Part shown: piece by piece, positions 35,367 to 44,834 of the stretch
How the letters are laid out: each line of letters starts with the position of its first letter
Position numbering within the stretch: the stretch's first letter is position 1
Position numbers and translations under genes: made by a program
Assembly (NCBI GenBank): GCA_963744255.1
Contig: CAVUSZ010000015.1
Coordinates: 87,854-151,853 of the forward strand
Direction: 5' to 3'
DNA from: DATEDA01 sp963744255
GTDB taxonomy: Bacteria > Pseudomonadota > Gammaproteobacteria > Burkholderiales > SG8-39
Length of the DNA: 64,000 nucleotides
Notes under the pieces: generated by a model
The model's input: the letters and a program-made list of their open reading frames with translations, nothing else
Told to the model about the DNA's origin: nothing
Databases searched by the model: none

Positions 35367-36164
35367 ATGACATCCGACATCAAACTCACGAACCCGGCGA
35401 AGGAGCGCATGCGCGCCGGCGAGGCTGCGCTCGGCATGAACGTGCGCCTCGGGCGCTCCGCCGACATCGCGCGCATCGCGAAGGCGACCGGGCACGACTT
35501 CATATTCATCGACATCCAGCACTCGATCTTCAACCTCGAGACGATCGTCCACATCGCGCAGACGGCGCTCGCGATCGGCATCGCGCCGCTCGTGCGCGTG
35601 CGCAGCGTGAACGATCCCGACGTCTCGCTGCTGCTCGACAACGGCGTGACCGGGATCGTGTTCCCGGATGTGGCCACCGCCGCCGATGCACGGAAGGCGG
35701 TCGACACGTGCAAGTTCGCGCCGCTCGGGCGCCGCTCGGTGAGCGGCGGCTACCCGCACTTCGACTACCAGGCGGTGCCGGTCGCGCAGGCGGTGCAGGC
35801 GCTGAACGACGTCTGCCTCGTGGTCTGCATGATCGAAACGGTCGAGGGGATGGCGAACCTCGATGCGATCGCCGCGGTGGAGGGCGTCGACGTGCTGCAC
35901 CTGGGCAGCAACGATCTGCTCGCGAACATGGGCAAGCCCGGCCAGTTCACCGATCCGGAGATCGTCGCGGCGCAGGAGCGCCTGATCGCGGTGTGCAAGG
36001 CGCACGGCAAGTTCGCCGGCATCGGCGGCCACCGCGAGGTCGCGCGCCAGGCGGAGCTCGTCCGCAAGGGCTGCCGGTTTCTCACCACACAGAGCGACAT
36101 CGGCTTTCTCAGCGCGGCGGCGAACCAGTGGACGAAGGGCGTGCGCAGCGCGCTGCAGGGCTGA
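35367..36164 (+). CDS. HpcH/HpaI aldolase
   Basis: A 265-residue metal-dependent aldolase of the HpcH/HpaI (citrate-lyase beta-like) family. It shows FIFIDIQHSIFN, GVTGIVFPDVATAADAR, CMIETVEGMANLD with the metal Glu and DVLHLGSNDLLANMG with the metal Asp. It should cleave a 4-hydroxy-2-oxo acid to pyruvate (or oxaloacetate/glyoxylate type) plus an aldehyde. With the RraA-like protein in the same operon, two aldolases of different fold are encoded, which fits a branched or two-step carbon-chain cleavage. Confidence 0.9.
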   Translation: MTSDIKLTNPAKERMRAGEAALGMNVRLGRSADIARIAKATGHDFIFIDIQHSIFNLETIVHIAQTALAIGIAPLVRVRSVNDPDVSLLLDNGVTGIVFPDVATAADARKAVDTCKFAPLGRRSVSGGYPHFDYQAVPVAQAVQALNDVCLVVCMIETVEGMANLDAIAAVEGVDVLHLGSNDLLANMGKPGQFTDPEIVAAQERLIAVCKAHGKFAGIGGHREVARQAELVRKGCRFLTTQSDIGFLSAAANQWTKGVRSALQG

Positions 36165-36172
36165 GGGCGCCG

Positions 36173-36925
36173 GTGTACCAGGTCGACGTCCTCGTCCAGG
36201 GCTACCCCGGCCGCGCGGTGTGTCACGGCGGACTGGGGTGGAGCACCGTGACGCTGCTTCGCGGCAACGGCCGCACGATCCTGGTGGACGTCGGCGCCTT
36301 CGGCGTACGCAAGGAGCTCGCGAAGCAGCTGCGCTCGCGAAACGTCGAGCCGGCCGCGATCACCGACGTCGTGCTGACGCACGCGCACTACGACCACGCG
36401 GTGAACTTCACGCTGTTCCCGAATGCGACGGTCTGGATCGGCGCGGAGGAGCTCGCGTGGGCCGCGCGCCAGCCGCCCGGCTTCAATCCGCTGCCGGAGC
36501 TGTACGTGCGCGAGCTGGCGACCTCCAAGCGGGTTCGCCGCCTCGCCTACGGCGATGAGTTGCTGCCCGGCCTGAAGTCGCTCGCCTCCCCCGGCCACAC
36601 GCCGGGTCATCTGCTCTTCTACCTGACCGGCGGCCCGGTCCCGATCCTCTTCACCGGTGACGCTGCGAAGAACCGCGCCGAGCTCGTGTCGGGGAAGGTC
36701 GATTCGTCGGAGGACTTCGCCGTGAGCGAGGCGACGGTCAAGTCGATCTGGTCCGTGTGGCGCGAAGCGGCCGGCACCGTGCTCGTCCCGGGCCACGACC
36801 TGAGCATGCGGCTCGACGCTGCCGGCCGGCCGGAGTACATCGGCGAACGCAAGGCGGCGATCTCGGCGTGGTTCGCGGAGGATCTCGAGCTTACGACCGT
36901 GATCGATCTCGGCCCCTCAAACTGA
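36173..36925 (+). CDS. Metallo-beta-lactamase-fold hydrolase
   Basis: A 250-residue MBL-fold protein from a GTG at 36173, 8 nt after the aldolase stop. Metal-binding motifs: THAHYDHA, GHTPGH, FTGDAAKNRAE and GHD. Related proteins include N-acyl-homoserine-lactone hydrolases and other lactonases, but the family is broad. As last gene of the operon it may hydrolyse a lactone or thioester intermediate. Downstream, a GC-rich hairpin separates it from the convergent liv operon. Confidence 0.85.
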   Translation: MYQVDVLVQGYPGRAVCHGGLGWSTVTLLRGNGRTILVDVGAFGVRKELAKQLRSRNVEPAAITDVVLTHAHYDHAVNFTLFPNATVWIGAEELAWAARQPPGFNPLPELYVRELATSKRVRRLAYGDELLPGLKSLASPGHTPGHLLFYLTGGPVPILFTGDAAKNRAELVSGKVDSSEDFAVSEATVKSIWSVWREAAGTVLVPGHDLSMRLDAAGRPEYIGERKAAISAWFAEDLELTTVIDLGPSN

Positions 36926-36982
36926 GCGCTGCTTCAAGAATGGTCGTGCGGGGCGCGCGCGGGACTAAAAGCCGGCGCCGAA

Positions 36983-37016
36983 GCCCGGCCAGGACTCCGC
37001 GCGAGCGGAGCCGGGC
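36983..37016. terminator. GC-rich hairpin between convergent operons
   Basis: Nested inverted repeats GCCCGG...CTCCGC-GCGA-GCGGAG-CCGGGC, with an internal bulge. There is no T run on either side, so it is not a classical terminator. Its position between the ends of two convergent operons fits a bidirectional transcript-end structure. Confidence 0.4.
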
Positions 37017-37031
37017 ACGCGTCGTTCCATG

Positions 37032-38261
37032 CTACGGCTTGGCGTACTCGACGAACATGCTCTTGCCGCCCTTGATGACCCACTGGCCCATGCCGCGGCC
37101 GAGCTGATCGCCGTTGGGGGTGAAATCGCACGTCGACCCCGCACCCTGGAAGTTCACCGGCTTGCCTTCGCGCGCCAGCTTCAGGGCCTCGACCACGTCG
37201 TCGACTTCCTGGCCGGGGCCGTTGCCGACGGTGATGATCTGCTTGGACCAGTCCACCGCCATCGGGCTCTTCGCCCGCTCCATGGCGAGGGCGGTGATCG
37301 AGACCTGGTCGTGCGTGTTCGGCGGGAAGAGGAACAGGCGGTCCGGGGGCGCGCCCATCAGCTGCACGAACTTCTTGTAGCCCGACGCCGAAACGTCCGG
37401 CATCGGTTGGAAGTGGCGGATACCCTCTGCCACCTGCGGACCTACCGCCTGCACGAACTTGCCTTCCGCGTCCGCCATGATCGAAAGCGCGATCACCTTG
37501 CTGTCGAACCCGCCGCGATGGACCTCCCTTATGATCGAGACGAAATCGGGCAGCAGGCCGAAGCAGAACACCGCGTCGGGCTTCTTGCCGAAGACCCGCT
37601 CCACCTCGGCGCGGTACGAGGGTTGCTCCGGGTTGTAGATGAGGGAGTCGACGACCTGCACGCCGGCGCCCTTCATGCGCTCCTCGAAGACCTTCATGAT
37701 CGGCAGCACGAACGCGTTCTGCAGACCCAGGATCCCGACCGTCTTGAACTTCATGCCGGCGGCGGCGCGGCTGATGACGATGCCCCAGTCGGTGGCCTTC
37801 ATCTGGAAGCGCCAGACGTAGCCCTGGGTGTCGCCCTCGGTGATGGCGTTCGCGGCGCTCGACACCATCAGCACGACCTTGTTCTGGACCACGATCGGGC
37901 GCGAGGACATCCCCTCGGGCGTGCCCCAGTAGCCGAGGCAGGACTGGCATTTGTGCACGTTGATGAACTTCTGCGTCAGGTTCGCTGCGACCGCGGCGCT
38001 CGATTCCGAGTCCTCGATGAACAACTCCAGCCGCCGGCCGCCGAGGATGCCGCCGGCGTTGTTGATCTTGGCCGCGGTGCGCTTTGCGGCCTCGGCCATG
38101 TCGGGGCCGTAAGCCCCGGCGTTGCCGGTGAGCGGCACGGCCACGCCGATCGGGACGGGCGCGCCTTGCGCGTGCGCGAGATTGAGGAACGGGAACCCGA
38201 GCGGTCCAGCCGCGGCGGCGGCGACCGATTTCAGCATCCGACGACGAGTGAACGTGCGCAT
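37032..38261 (-). CDS. Branched-chain-amino-acid-type ABC transporter substrate-binding protein (LivK-like)
   Basis: A 409-residue periplasmic binding protein of the type 1 LivK/AmiC family. It starts MRTFTRRRMLKS (twin-arginine-like; other TAT features weak) after a GGAGGAG ribosome-binding site. The mature protein begins APVPIGVAVPLTGNAGAYG and continues with NNAGGILGGRRLELFIEDSES. Such proteins in betaproteobacteria often bind aromatic acids or urea-like compounds rather than leucine. The nearby LysR regulator and Rieske oxygenase make an aromatic acid ligand reasonable. It is the last gene of livG-F-H-M-K, about 50 nt after livM. Confidence 0.9.
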   Translation of the reverse strand: MRTFTRRRMLKSVAAAAAGPLGFPFLNLAHAQGAPVPIGVAVPLTGNAGAYGPDMAEAAKRTAAKINNAGGILGGRRLELFIEDSESSAAVAANLTQKFINVHKCQSCLGYWGTPEGMSSRPIVVQNKVVLMVSSAANAITEGDTQGYVWRFQMKATDWGIVISRAAAGMKFKTVGILGLQNAFVLPIMKVFEERMKGAGVQVVDSLIYNPEQPSYRAEVERVFGKKPDAVFCFGLLPDFVSIIREVHRGGFDSKVIALSIMADAEGKFVQAVGPQVAEGIRHFQPMPDVSASGYKKFVQLMGAPPDRLFLFPPNTHDQVSITALAMERAKSPMAVDWSKQIITVGNGPGQEVDDVVEALKLAREGKPVNFQGAGSTCDFTPNGDQLGRGMGQWVIKGGKSMFVEYAKP

Positions 38262-38311
38262 AGTCTCCTCCAGGTGGGTGGGCAAGTCGGGCCGCCGGCT
38301 CCAGCGGCGGC

Positions 38312-39238
38312 TTATCGTCGAATCGTCGCGGCATCGCCGAGATCAACCCGCAAACGGTGCTCGCGCAGAAATCCCTGCGGGCGAAAGATCAGCAGCAGGA
38401 TCAGCCCCACGCCGATCATGATGATACGGATCGCCGCCAGCTGGTCGGCGTTCAGCCAGGGAATCACGTCCTTGAGGAAGCGCGAGCCCTCCAGCAACAC
38501 CATCACCACGGCCGCCCCCCAGATCGTCCCCCGGTGCGCGCCGCGCCCGCCCGCGATCACCGCCATGAAGGCGTAGGCGACGACGATGTTCGTGAACTGG
38601 GTCGGATCGATGTACTGGTAGTAGAAGGCGTGCAGCGCGCCGGCGAGGCCGATGAATGCCCCGCCGATCGCGAAGATCCGCACCCGCGCCCAAAGGACGT
38701 CCTTGCCCAGGGTCGCGGCCACCAGGTCGTCCTCGCGCACCGCCCGCACGATGCGACCGAAGGGCGACCGCGCCAGCACGTTCAGCACCGAAAGCGTCCC
38801 GAGCAGGATCGCGACCGACAGCCCGAGCAGGAAGTACGAGTACAGCTCCGCCGGAACCACGTTCCCGAGCGGCCGCGGGATGCCGGCGAGGCCGAGCGCG
38901 CCTTTGGTCAGCCAGTCCTCGTTCAGCGAAGCGAGGCGCAGCATCTCGCCTGCGCCGAGGGTGACGATCGCAAAGTAGTCTTCCTCCGCGACGCGCAAGG
39001 TCACCAGCGCGACGAGCGCGCTGACCGCGGCGACGATCGCCATCGCGCCGAGCGTGGCGACGAGGGTGTTGGCGCCCCCCTTGAGAATCAGCAGCGCGCA
39101 AGCGTACGCCCCGAGCGTGTAGAACCCGGCCAGCCCGAAGTTGACCATGCCGCCCAGGCCCCACTGGAAGTTCAGCGCCAGCGCGAGGATGGCCGAGAAG
39201 CAGACCACGATCGCCAGCAGAACGAGGAACGAGATCAT
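38312..39238 (-). CDS. ABC transporter permease, LivM type
   Basis: A 308-residue polytopic permease with about eight to nine hydrophobic segments. It has the LivM landmarks LNFQWGLGGMVNFGLAGFYTLGAYA, RSPFGRIVRAVREDDLVAATLGKD (the cytoplasmic loop that contacts the ATPase) and GRGAHRGTIWGAAVV. It pairs with LivH to form the channel. It lies 19 nt downstream of livH and upstream of the binding protein. Confidence 0.93.
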   Translation of the reverse strand: MISFLVLLAIVVCFSAILALALNFQWGLGGMVNFGLAGFYTLGAYACALLILKGGANTLVATLGAMAIVAAVSALVALVTLRVAEEDYFAIVTLGAGEMLRLASLNEDWLTKGALGLAGIPRPLGNVVPAELYSYFLLGLSVAILLGTLSVLNVLARSPFGRIVRAVREDDLVAATLGKDVLWARVRIFAIGGAFIGLAGALHAFYYQYIDPTQFTNIVVAYAFMAVIAGGRGAHRGTIWGAAVVMVLLEGSRFLKDVIPWLNADQLAAIRIIMIGVGLILLLIFRPQGFLREHRLRVDLGDAATIRR

Positions 39239-39257
39239 CGACGGTTTCCCCGGGGCG

Positions 39258-40117
39258 TCATTTGCGGATGTACGGCTGGCCGAACAGGCCCTGCGGCCGG
39301 AAGATCAGCACGACGGCGATCACCACCAGCGGGATGCCGATGCGATAGTTGGGCGGGATCGCGAGCGTAGAAAGCTCGCTCACGATGCCGATCAGCATCG
39401 CGCCGACGAAGGCCCCGAGCGGGCTGCCGAGACCGCCGAGGATCGCCGCGGCGAAGACTGCGACGAGGTAATTGGACCCCATGAGCGGCTCGAGCGCCCG
39501 GTCCATGCCGATCAGCACGCCGCCGACGGCGAGGAGCCACCCGCGATGAACCAGGTCCAGCGGATGACGCGCGGGCTCTCGATGCCGCGCACCAGCGCGA
39601 GCTGCGGATTGTCGGCCACCGCGCGCATCGCCCGTCCGATCGGCGTGCGCGTCAACAGCAGGTACATGAGGGCCATCGCGACGAAAGAGACCGCGAACGT
39701 GGTCATCTGCTCCCGGTTCATGCGAATGTCCAGGATGCGGAACGGCCGGGCGAGCTCGACGGCGAAGCTGCGCGCCGCGTTGCCGTAGGCGAAGCGGGCG
39801 ATGTTCTCGAGAATGAAGCCGAGACCGAGCGAGGCCACCATCAGCGTGATCGCGCCCCGCTCGCGCAGCGGCTTGAAGGTGAGCGCGTCGATGAGGATGC
39901 AGATCCCGCCGAACGCGACCGCGGCGGCGCAGGTGGCAAGCGCGAGCGGCCAGCCGAGTTGCGCGTTGAGCGCGAAGGTCATGTACGCAGCGGCCGTCAT
40001 CATCGCGCCGACGGCGAAGTTGGGGAACTTGAGCACGCCGAACAGCAGCGTCACCGCCAGCGCGGGCAACGTCATGATGACCCCGGTGATGAGGCCGTTG
40101 AACGCGGTCTGCAGCAT
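39258..40117 (-). CDS. ABC transporter permease, LivH type (one frameshift)
   Basis: A permease of about 286 residues starting MLQTAFNGLITGVIMTLPALA. The first part (to WFIAGG) and the last part (LAVGGVLIGMDRALEPL... to GQPYIRK) are in different frames. A single missing G near 39537-39541 explains the break; adding it gives FIAGGLLAVGG, and the 860-nt extent fits one deletion. The ATPase-contact loop RTPIGRAMRAVADNPQLA is intact. The start codon overlaps the livF stop (TGATG), so translation is coupled. Confidence 0.9.
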
Positions 40118-40836
40118 CAGGATGTCGTCTCGCGTGCATCGCCGAGGTAGAGGCTCTGCAGGTTCTTCATCCCGAGCACGTCTGCCGCGGGCGCGTTGAG
40201 CCGCACGCGACCGCCGGCGAGCACGACGCAGGCGTCCGAGATCCGTAGCGCCTCGGTGGCGTTCTGCTCGACCATCAAAACGCTTACCCCCATGGCGTTG
40301 ACCTTCTTGACGGTGTCGAAGATCTCGCTCATGTACTTCGGCGACATGCCGGCCGACGGCTCGTCGAGCATCAGCACCCGGGGACGCACGGTCAACGCGC
40401 AGGCGAACGCGAGCATCTGGCGCTGGCCGCCGCTCAGGTTTCCGGCGAGCGTCTTGTGACGCGCCGACAGCTCCGGGAAGAGCGTCGCCATCTCGTCGCC
40501 GAGCGCTGTGCCGCCCATGAACTCGCGCGCGATCTTCAGGTTCTCGAGCACGGTGAGATTACGGAACACGTTGTACTCCTGCGGGACGTAGGCGAGACCC
40601 GAGCGTACGCGGCGCGGCGGCGACAGATCGTTCAGGCGTTCGCCCGCGAGCCGGATCTCCCCCTGCCGCGCCGGCAGCAGCCCGGCCAGCGTCTTGATGA
40701 ACGTCGACTTCCCGGAGCCGTTCGGCCCGATCAGGGTGAGGATGCGCCCCGCCGGCAGGGCGACGTCGATGCCCTTGAGAATGTCGCCCGCGCCGTAGCC
40801 CGCGTGCAACGCGCTCACGGTCAGGATGTCGCTCAT
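40117..40836 (-). CDS. ABC transporter ATP-binding protein, LivF type
   Basis: A 239-residue ATPase: Walker A GPNGSGKST, signature LSGGQRQMLAFA, Walker B VLMLDEPSAGMSP and the LivF-type VLMVEQNATEAL switch region. It dimerises with LivG to power the LivHM channel. Its ATG overlaps the livG stop (ATGA), and its own stop overlaps the livH start. Confidence 0.95.
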   Translation of the reverse strand: MSDILTVSALHAGYGAGDILKGIDVALPAGRILTLIGPNGSGKSTFIKTLAGLLPARQGEIRLAGERLNDLSPPRRVRSGLAYVPQEYNVFRNLTVLENLKIAREFMGGTALGDEMATLFPELSARHKTLAGNLSGGQRQMLAFACALTVRPRVLMLDEPSAGMSPKYMSEIFDTVKKVNAMGVSVLMVEQNATEALRISDACVVLAGGRVRLNAPAADVLGMKNLQSLYLGDARETTS

Positions 40837-41588
40837 GCCACCTTGCCGAGATAGGCCTGCATCACTTCGTGGTTGGACGTCACTTCGCGGAACGTCCCGG
40901 TCGTGAGCGTGCGGCCTTCGGCGAGCACGTAGATCGGATTGCACAGCTCCGCTATCACGTCCATGTCGTGCTCGATGATCGCGAAGGTGAGGCCGCGATC
41001 CCGCAGCTTGACGATCGTTGCGCCCAGCGCCTCGGTCATCACCGGGCTGACACCGGCGGTGGGTTCGTCGAGCAGGATGATCTTCGGCTCGAGCATCAGC
41101 GCGCGCGAGATCTCGAGCAGCTTCTTCTGCCCGCCCGAAAGGTTCCGTGCCGGCTCGTTGGCGAGCTGCCACAGGTCGACCTGCTCGAGCAGCGGGCGCG
41201 CGCGAGCGATCGCGGCCGCCTGCTCCGCGCGCACGCGCTCGGGAGAGCCGAGGCAGCGCCACACCGAATCGCCGCTTTGGTGCGGGCTCGCGAGCAGCAT
41301 GTTTTCGAGCACCGTCAGACCGCCCAGCTCGCGCGCGATCTGGAACGTGCGCACCAGCCCGGCGCGTGCGCGGCGGTCGGGGCGCAAGCCGAGGATGCTG
41401 GCGCCCTCGAACCGCACGTCGCCCGCGTCGGGCTCGATTGCGCCGGCGAGCACGTTGAACAGCGTCGACTTGCCGGCACCGTTCGGTCCGATGATGCCGG
41501 TGATGCTGCCGGCAGCGATCGTGAGCGAGCATCCGGCGAGCGCTTGAAAGCCGCCAAAGGACTTGACGACGTCGGTCGCCGCGAGCAT
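40833..41588 (-). CDS. ABC transporter ATP-binding protein, LivG type
   Basis: A 251-residue ATPase with Walker A GPNGAGKST, LSGGQKKLLEISRAL, Walker B IILLDEPTAGVSP and the LivG-type AIIEHDMDVIAEL. It is the first gene of the transporter operon. The 130-nt spacer to the LysR stop upstream contains three 9-nt tandem repeats and presumably the operon promoter. Confidence 0.95.
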   Translation of the reverse strand: MLAATDVVKSFGGFQALAGCSLTIAAGSITGIIGPNGAGKSTLFNVLAGAIEPDAGDVRFEGASILGLRPDRRARAGLVRTFQIARELGGLTVLENMLLASPHQSGDSVWRCLGSPERVRAEQAAAIARARPLLEQVDLWQLANEPARNLSGGQKKLLEISRALMLEPKIILLDEPTAGVSPVMTEALGATIVKLRDRGLTFAIIEHDMDVIAELCNPIYVLAEGRTLTTGTFREVTSNHEVMQAYLGKVA

Positions 41589-41675
41589 CTACGTCTGACC
41601 CCTCCCCGGGACGTCTCCGGCGCCGTCGGTCGGCATCCGGCGCCGAAGGTCGCGCGCGCCGCCGCCGCCGCCGCA

Positions 41676-41702
41676 GTTGTACCTGTTGTACCGGTTGTGC
41701 CG
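41676..41702. repeat. Three tandem copies of a 9-nt unit
   Basis: GTTGTACCT, GTTGTACCG and GTTGTGCCG in direct tandem, in the spacer between the LysR stop (41719) and the livG start (41588). Each unit contains TTGTAC/TTGTGC, the same core found in the GntR operators at 14-15 kb. Regular 9-nt spacing is not an obvious helical phase. It could be a regulatory site for the liv operon or a simple slippage repeat. Confidence 0.5.
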
Positions 41703-41718
41703 AGCGTATCGAGCGCGC

Positions 41719-42639
41719 TCAGCCCACCGGGCGGAGCCTGCGCGGCAGCGACCTGGCTGCCGCGAGCTGCCAGACCGCGCCGACTGCCGCGAGCAATGCC
41801 TCGATCACCCCATCGTCTTCGCGATCGCGCGCGTAGACGAACGACAGCGTCGTCGACGCGCCGCCGCCACCCCAGATGCAGACCTCGCCGCCGCTCGCCG
41901 CGGCGAGCGCCAGATCGTCGCGCATCAGCCCGAGGCCGACGCCGGCCTTGACGAGCGCGGAGATGCTCGATTCCTGGTCGGCTTCCACGACCGTGGCGGG
42001 GTTCAGCTGGCGCGGCTCGAACAGGCTCTGCTGCATGCGCTGGTGCGGCGAATGGCGCGGCGGCCTGATCCACGGCAGCGCGGCGATCGCGCTCCAGCTC
42101 GCCGATTCGATCTGCGTGCGCCAGGCGACCGGCGCGACCACCCGGTAGGAGAGCTCCACCAGCGGCAGGGCGCGCACGTTGCTGTGCAAGCCGTCGCCCA
42201 TGAAGAACGCGGCGTCGAGCGAGCCGTTGCTGACGCATTCCATCGCCCAGGTCGAGATCCCGTGCGCGAGCTCGACATCGAGCCACGGATAGTGCTCGAG
42301 CAGCGCGCTGGCGAACGAACCCAGGCGAATGATGCCGGGGTCCAGAATGGTGCCGATGCGCGCTTTGCCGGTGAGGTGTCCCGCGAGCTTCTTCGCGTCC
42401 GTCGTGAACTCCGCTGCCGCCGCCAGCGCCGACCTGGCTCTCGGCAGCAGCGCTGCGCCCGCTTTGGTGAGCCGCACCCCCGTCGGGCTCCGCTCGAACA
42501 GGCGCAGGCCGATGGACTCTTCCAGCGCCTTGACCTGGCCGCTGACCGCCGGCTGGCTGACGTGCAACAGCGTCGCCGCTTTGGTCAGATGACCCTGCTC
42601 AGCGACGGTGACGAAGGTGCGCAGCAAGTAGAGTTCCAT
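41719..42639 (-). CDS. LysR-family transcriptional regulator
   Basis: A 306-residue LysR regulator. The N-terminal helix-turn-helix reads LRTFVTVAEQGHLTKAATLL followed by HVSQPAVSGQVKALEESIG, and the rest is a two-lobed effector domain. It lies between a Rieske oxygenase gene (57 nt upstream on the same strand) and the liv operon downstream, all on minus. LysR proteins usually act on the neighbouring operon with a small carboxylic acid as inducer, so it probably controls aromatic acid uptake and oxidation here. The gene could itself be co-transcribed with either side. Confidence 0.93.
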   Translation of the reverse strand: MELYLLRTFVTVAEQGHLTKAATLLHVSQPAVSGQVKALEESIGLRLFERSPTGVRLTKAGAALLPRARSALAAAAEFTTDAKKLAGHLTGKARIGTILDPGIIRLGSFASALLEHYPWLDVELAHGISTWAMECVSNGSLDAAFFMGDGLHSNVRALPLVELSYRVVAPVAWRTQIESASWSAIAALPWIRPPRHSPHQRMQQSLFEPRQLNPATVVEADQESSISALVKAGVGLGLMRDDLALAAASGGEVCIWGGGGASTTLSFVYARDREDDGVIEALLAAVGAVWQLAAARSLPRRLRPVG

Positions 42640-42696
42640 CGACGGCGAACCAAGCGGTGCCCCAGTATAGGGGTTGACCTGCGCGCGCGTCGTAGC

Positions 42697-43788
42697 CTAC
42701 GCGGCTTTCTGCGCGGGTGCGTTCCCGTAGCCGATGTTGCCCGTCTCGAGCTGGGCGAGGATCTTGCGGCAGCGCAACAGCGGCTGATCCGAGCGGAGAT
42801 AGACCTCGTGGTAGTCGTCGTCGGGATACTCGAACATGCGCTGCTGCAGTTCGAGCGCCCAGCGGTCCTCGTCCATCACGGTGGGAAACATCTCGGCGAT
42901 GCGCGTGGTGCAGCTCTTCGCGGGATCGGCTGCGGCGCGGCTGCCGCTCGCCGTGCTCACCCAGAGCCGCCACACGTGGTTGCGGGCGTCGACCGGCGTG
43001 TGGGAGTGGTGGATGACGTAACCGAACTCGTGCTCCGCCTGACCGAGCTTCCCGGGCGGTGCGCAGCGCAGCTCCACGCGCGTCAGGCCGGGCGCCACCA
43101 TATGGTGCGTATGCCAGCGATCCACCACCGGGACGCCCCACCACTCGACCATGAACGGCGGCTGCTTGTAGCCCTGCACGCGGCGGATCGTCTTCACCGT
43201 GGGCGTGCCCCACAGCGTCTCCTCGACCAGCTCCACCGGGATCTTGCTCTGCTCGATGTCGCCGATGTTGCCCTCGTGCAGCGGGTAGAAATGGGTGATG
43301 TCGAGCAGGTTCTCGATCAGCAGGGCGTAGTTCGCCGGCACGTCCACCGGATCGAACATGTGCGTTTCCCAGGCGGCGGTGCCCAGCTCCGGGGTGCGCG
43401 GTGCCTGCACCTCCCCGATCTTCGCCGGATCGCCGGGCCAGACCCACACCAGGCCGTCCTGCTCGACCGACGGGAAAGGCCTGAGCTTGGCTCTGGAAGG
43501 GATCGGCAGGTCGAGCTGCGAGGGGATGCGCACGCACTTGCCGGAGGGCTCGTAGCAGAAGCCGTGATACGGGCATTCGAGCACGCCGTCCGCGAGCACG
43601 CGACCCTCCGAGAGGCGCATGCGCTTGTGGACGCAGCGGTCGTCGAAGGCCGCGACCTTGCCGTCGCGCGTGCGCCAGACGAGCACCGGCCGGTTGCCGA
43701 TCTTCTGGCCCCGCGGCTGGTCGGTGGGGAACTCCTCGGAGCGGCCGGCCACGTACCAGGCGTTCTCGACAAACGTGTTCACAGGCAT
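42697..43788 (-). CDS. Rieske 2Fe-2S oxygenase, vanillate-demethylase-like alpha subunit
   Basis: A 363-residue oxygenase. Rieske ligands are Cys52, His54, Cys72 and His75 (CVHKR, CPYHGF; 17 residues between His54 and Cys72). The mononuclear iron site is visible in LIENLLDITHFYPLHEG. It resembles the O-demethylase/phenoxybenzoate-dioxygenase group, which work with a separate ferredoxin-reductase. No reductase gene is adjacent. The start MPVNTFVENAWYVAG is typical of the group. Together with the LysR gene and the Liv transporter it suggests uptake and demethylation or hydroxylation of an aromatic acid. The 208-nt divergent spacer to 43997 contains a palindrome. Confidence 0.92.
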   Translation of the reverse strand: MPVNTFVENAWYVAGRSEEFPTDQPRGQKIGNRPVLVWRTRDGKVAAFDDRCVHKRMRLSEGRVLADGVLECPYHGFCYEPSGKCVRIPSQLDLPIPSRAKLRPFPSVEQDGLVWVWPGDPAKIGEVQAPRTPELGTAAWETHMFDPVDVPANYALLIENLLDITHFYPLHEGNIGDIEQSKIPVELVEETLWGTPTVKTIRRVQGYKQPPFMVEWWGVPVVDRWHTHHMVAPGLTRVELRCAPPGKLGQAEHEFGYVIHHSHTPVDARNHVWRLWVSTASGSRAAADPAKSCTTRIAEMFPTVMDEDRWALELQQRMFEYPDDDYHEVYLRSDQPLLRCRKILAQLETGNIGYGNAPAQKAA

Positions 43789-43877
43789 AGCGATCCTCGG
43801 GCGATGGTCACCGCTCCATGCGGCGGGAGGCGCGGCAACGATAATCGATCGCAGCGCGCGCCGCCAGCGCGATTGGT

Positions 43878-43890
43878 GATGAGGGTCATC
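43878..43890. promoter_or_regulatory. Perfect palindrome GATGA-GGG-TCATC in a divergent spacer
   Basis: A 5-bp perfect inverted repeat with a 3-nt centre, about 90 nt upstream of the Rieske start and 107 nt upstream of the hydratase start. Its position between divergent genes fits an operator. It is short, so chance cannot be excluded. Confidence 0.35.
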
Positions 43891-43996
43891 GGCACCGCTG
43901 ATGCTGGCGCGCGACCCGGGGCAACGGCCCTTGCGCTTCGGGTACATTCTGCCGGGCCGAAGGAAGGGTGGAAGCTCGCACCGGGTGGAGAGCCGC

Positions 43997-44834
43997 ATGC
44001 TGGAGGAATGGATCGGCAGGCAGGAGCAGGCGCACGACGAGGTCACGCTGCCCGCCGTGCGTCGCCTCGCGGCGCTGCTCGATCTCCCACCTGACGACTA
44101 CCGGCGCGGGCAGCCGATCCCGGGCGGCTGGTATGTCGTGCTGTTCGGCGCCGAGGCGCGCCAGTCGACGCTCGGGCCCGACGGCCATCCCGCCAAGGGA
44201 CAGTTCCTCCCGCCCGTCCCGCTGCCCCGGCGGATGTTCGCCGGGCGACGCGTGTGGTTCTACGCGCCGCTCTGCATCGGCGACGAGGTGAGCCGGGTAT
44301 CGCGCATCCAGAGCATCACGCCGAAGCAGGGACGCTCCGGCGCGATGTGCTTCGTCACCGTGCGTCACGAGATCGCCTCGCCGCGCGGCCTCGCGGTGGT
44401 CGAGGAGCAGGATCTCGTCTATCGGGAGGCGTCGCCCGCGGCGCCGGCCGACGGTGGCGCAATCGCCGGCCCGGCAACCCGACACGCCGGAGTGGACGCG
44501 GACGCTGACGCCGGACCCGACCATGGTGTTCCGCTACTCGGCGATCACGTTCAACGCACACCGCATCCATTACGACGCCGCGTACACCCGCGAGAAGGAG
44601 GGCTATCCCGATCTCGTCGTCAACGGCGGCCTGACGACCTCGCTCCTCTGGGAATTCGCGGCGGCGCGAAGCGGCAGGAGCATCAAGGCTTCGTCGTCGC
44701 GCAACCTCAAGGCGCTCTTCGTCGACCGCCCGCTCACGCTCTGCGGCCGCATGCTCGCGGACGGGAAGGCGCGCGCCTGGGCGCTCGACGCGGACGGCGC
44801 GCTCGCAATCGACGCCGAGCTGGAGCTCGCGTGA
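43997..44834 (+). CDS. Mesaconyl-C4-CoA hydratase / HTD2-type double-hotdog hydratase (one frameshift)
   Basis: About 278 residues from ATG 43997 (MLEEWIGRQEQAHDEV). The N-terminal MaoC-like half includes PIPGGWYVVLFGAEARQSTLG, GQFLPPVPLPRRMFAGRR and VTVRHEIASPRGLAVVEEQDLVYRE. One extra base near 44450 shifts the frame. The C-terminal half (PDTPEWTRTLTPDPTMVFRYSA, FNAHRIHYDAAYTREKEGYPDLVVNGG) holds the Asn-His-Asp active-site pattern. Relatives hydrate mesaconyl-C4-CoA or 3-methylfumaryl-CoA, or act in lipid metabolism. Its stop overlaps the CoA-transferase start (GTGA), a pairing seen where mesaconyl-CoA transferase and hydratase act in succession. Confidence 0.82.
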
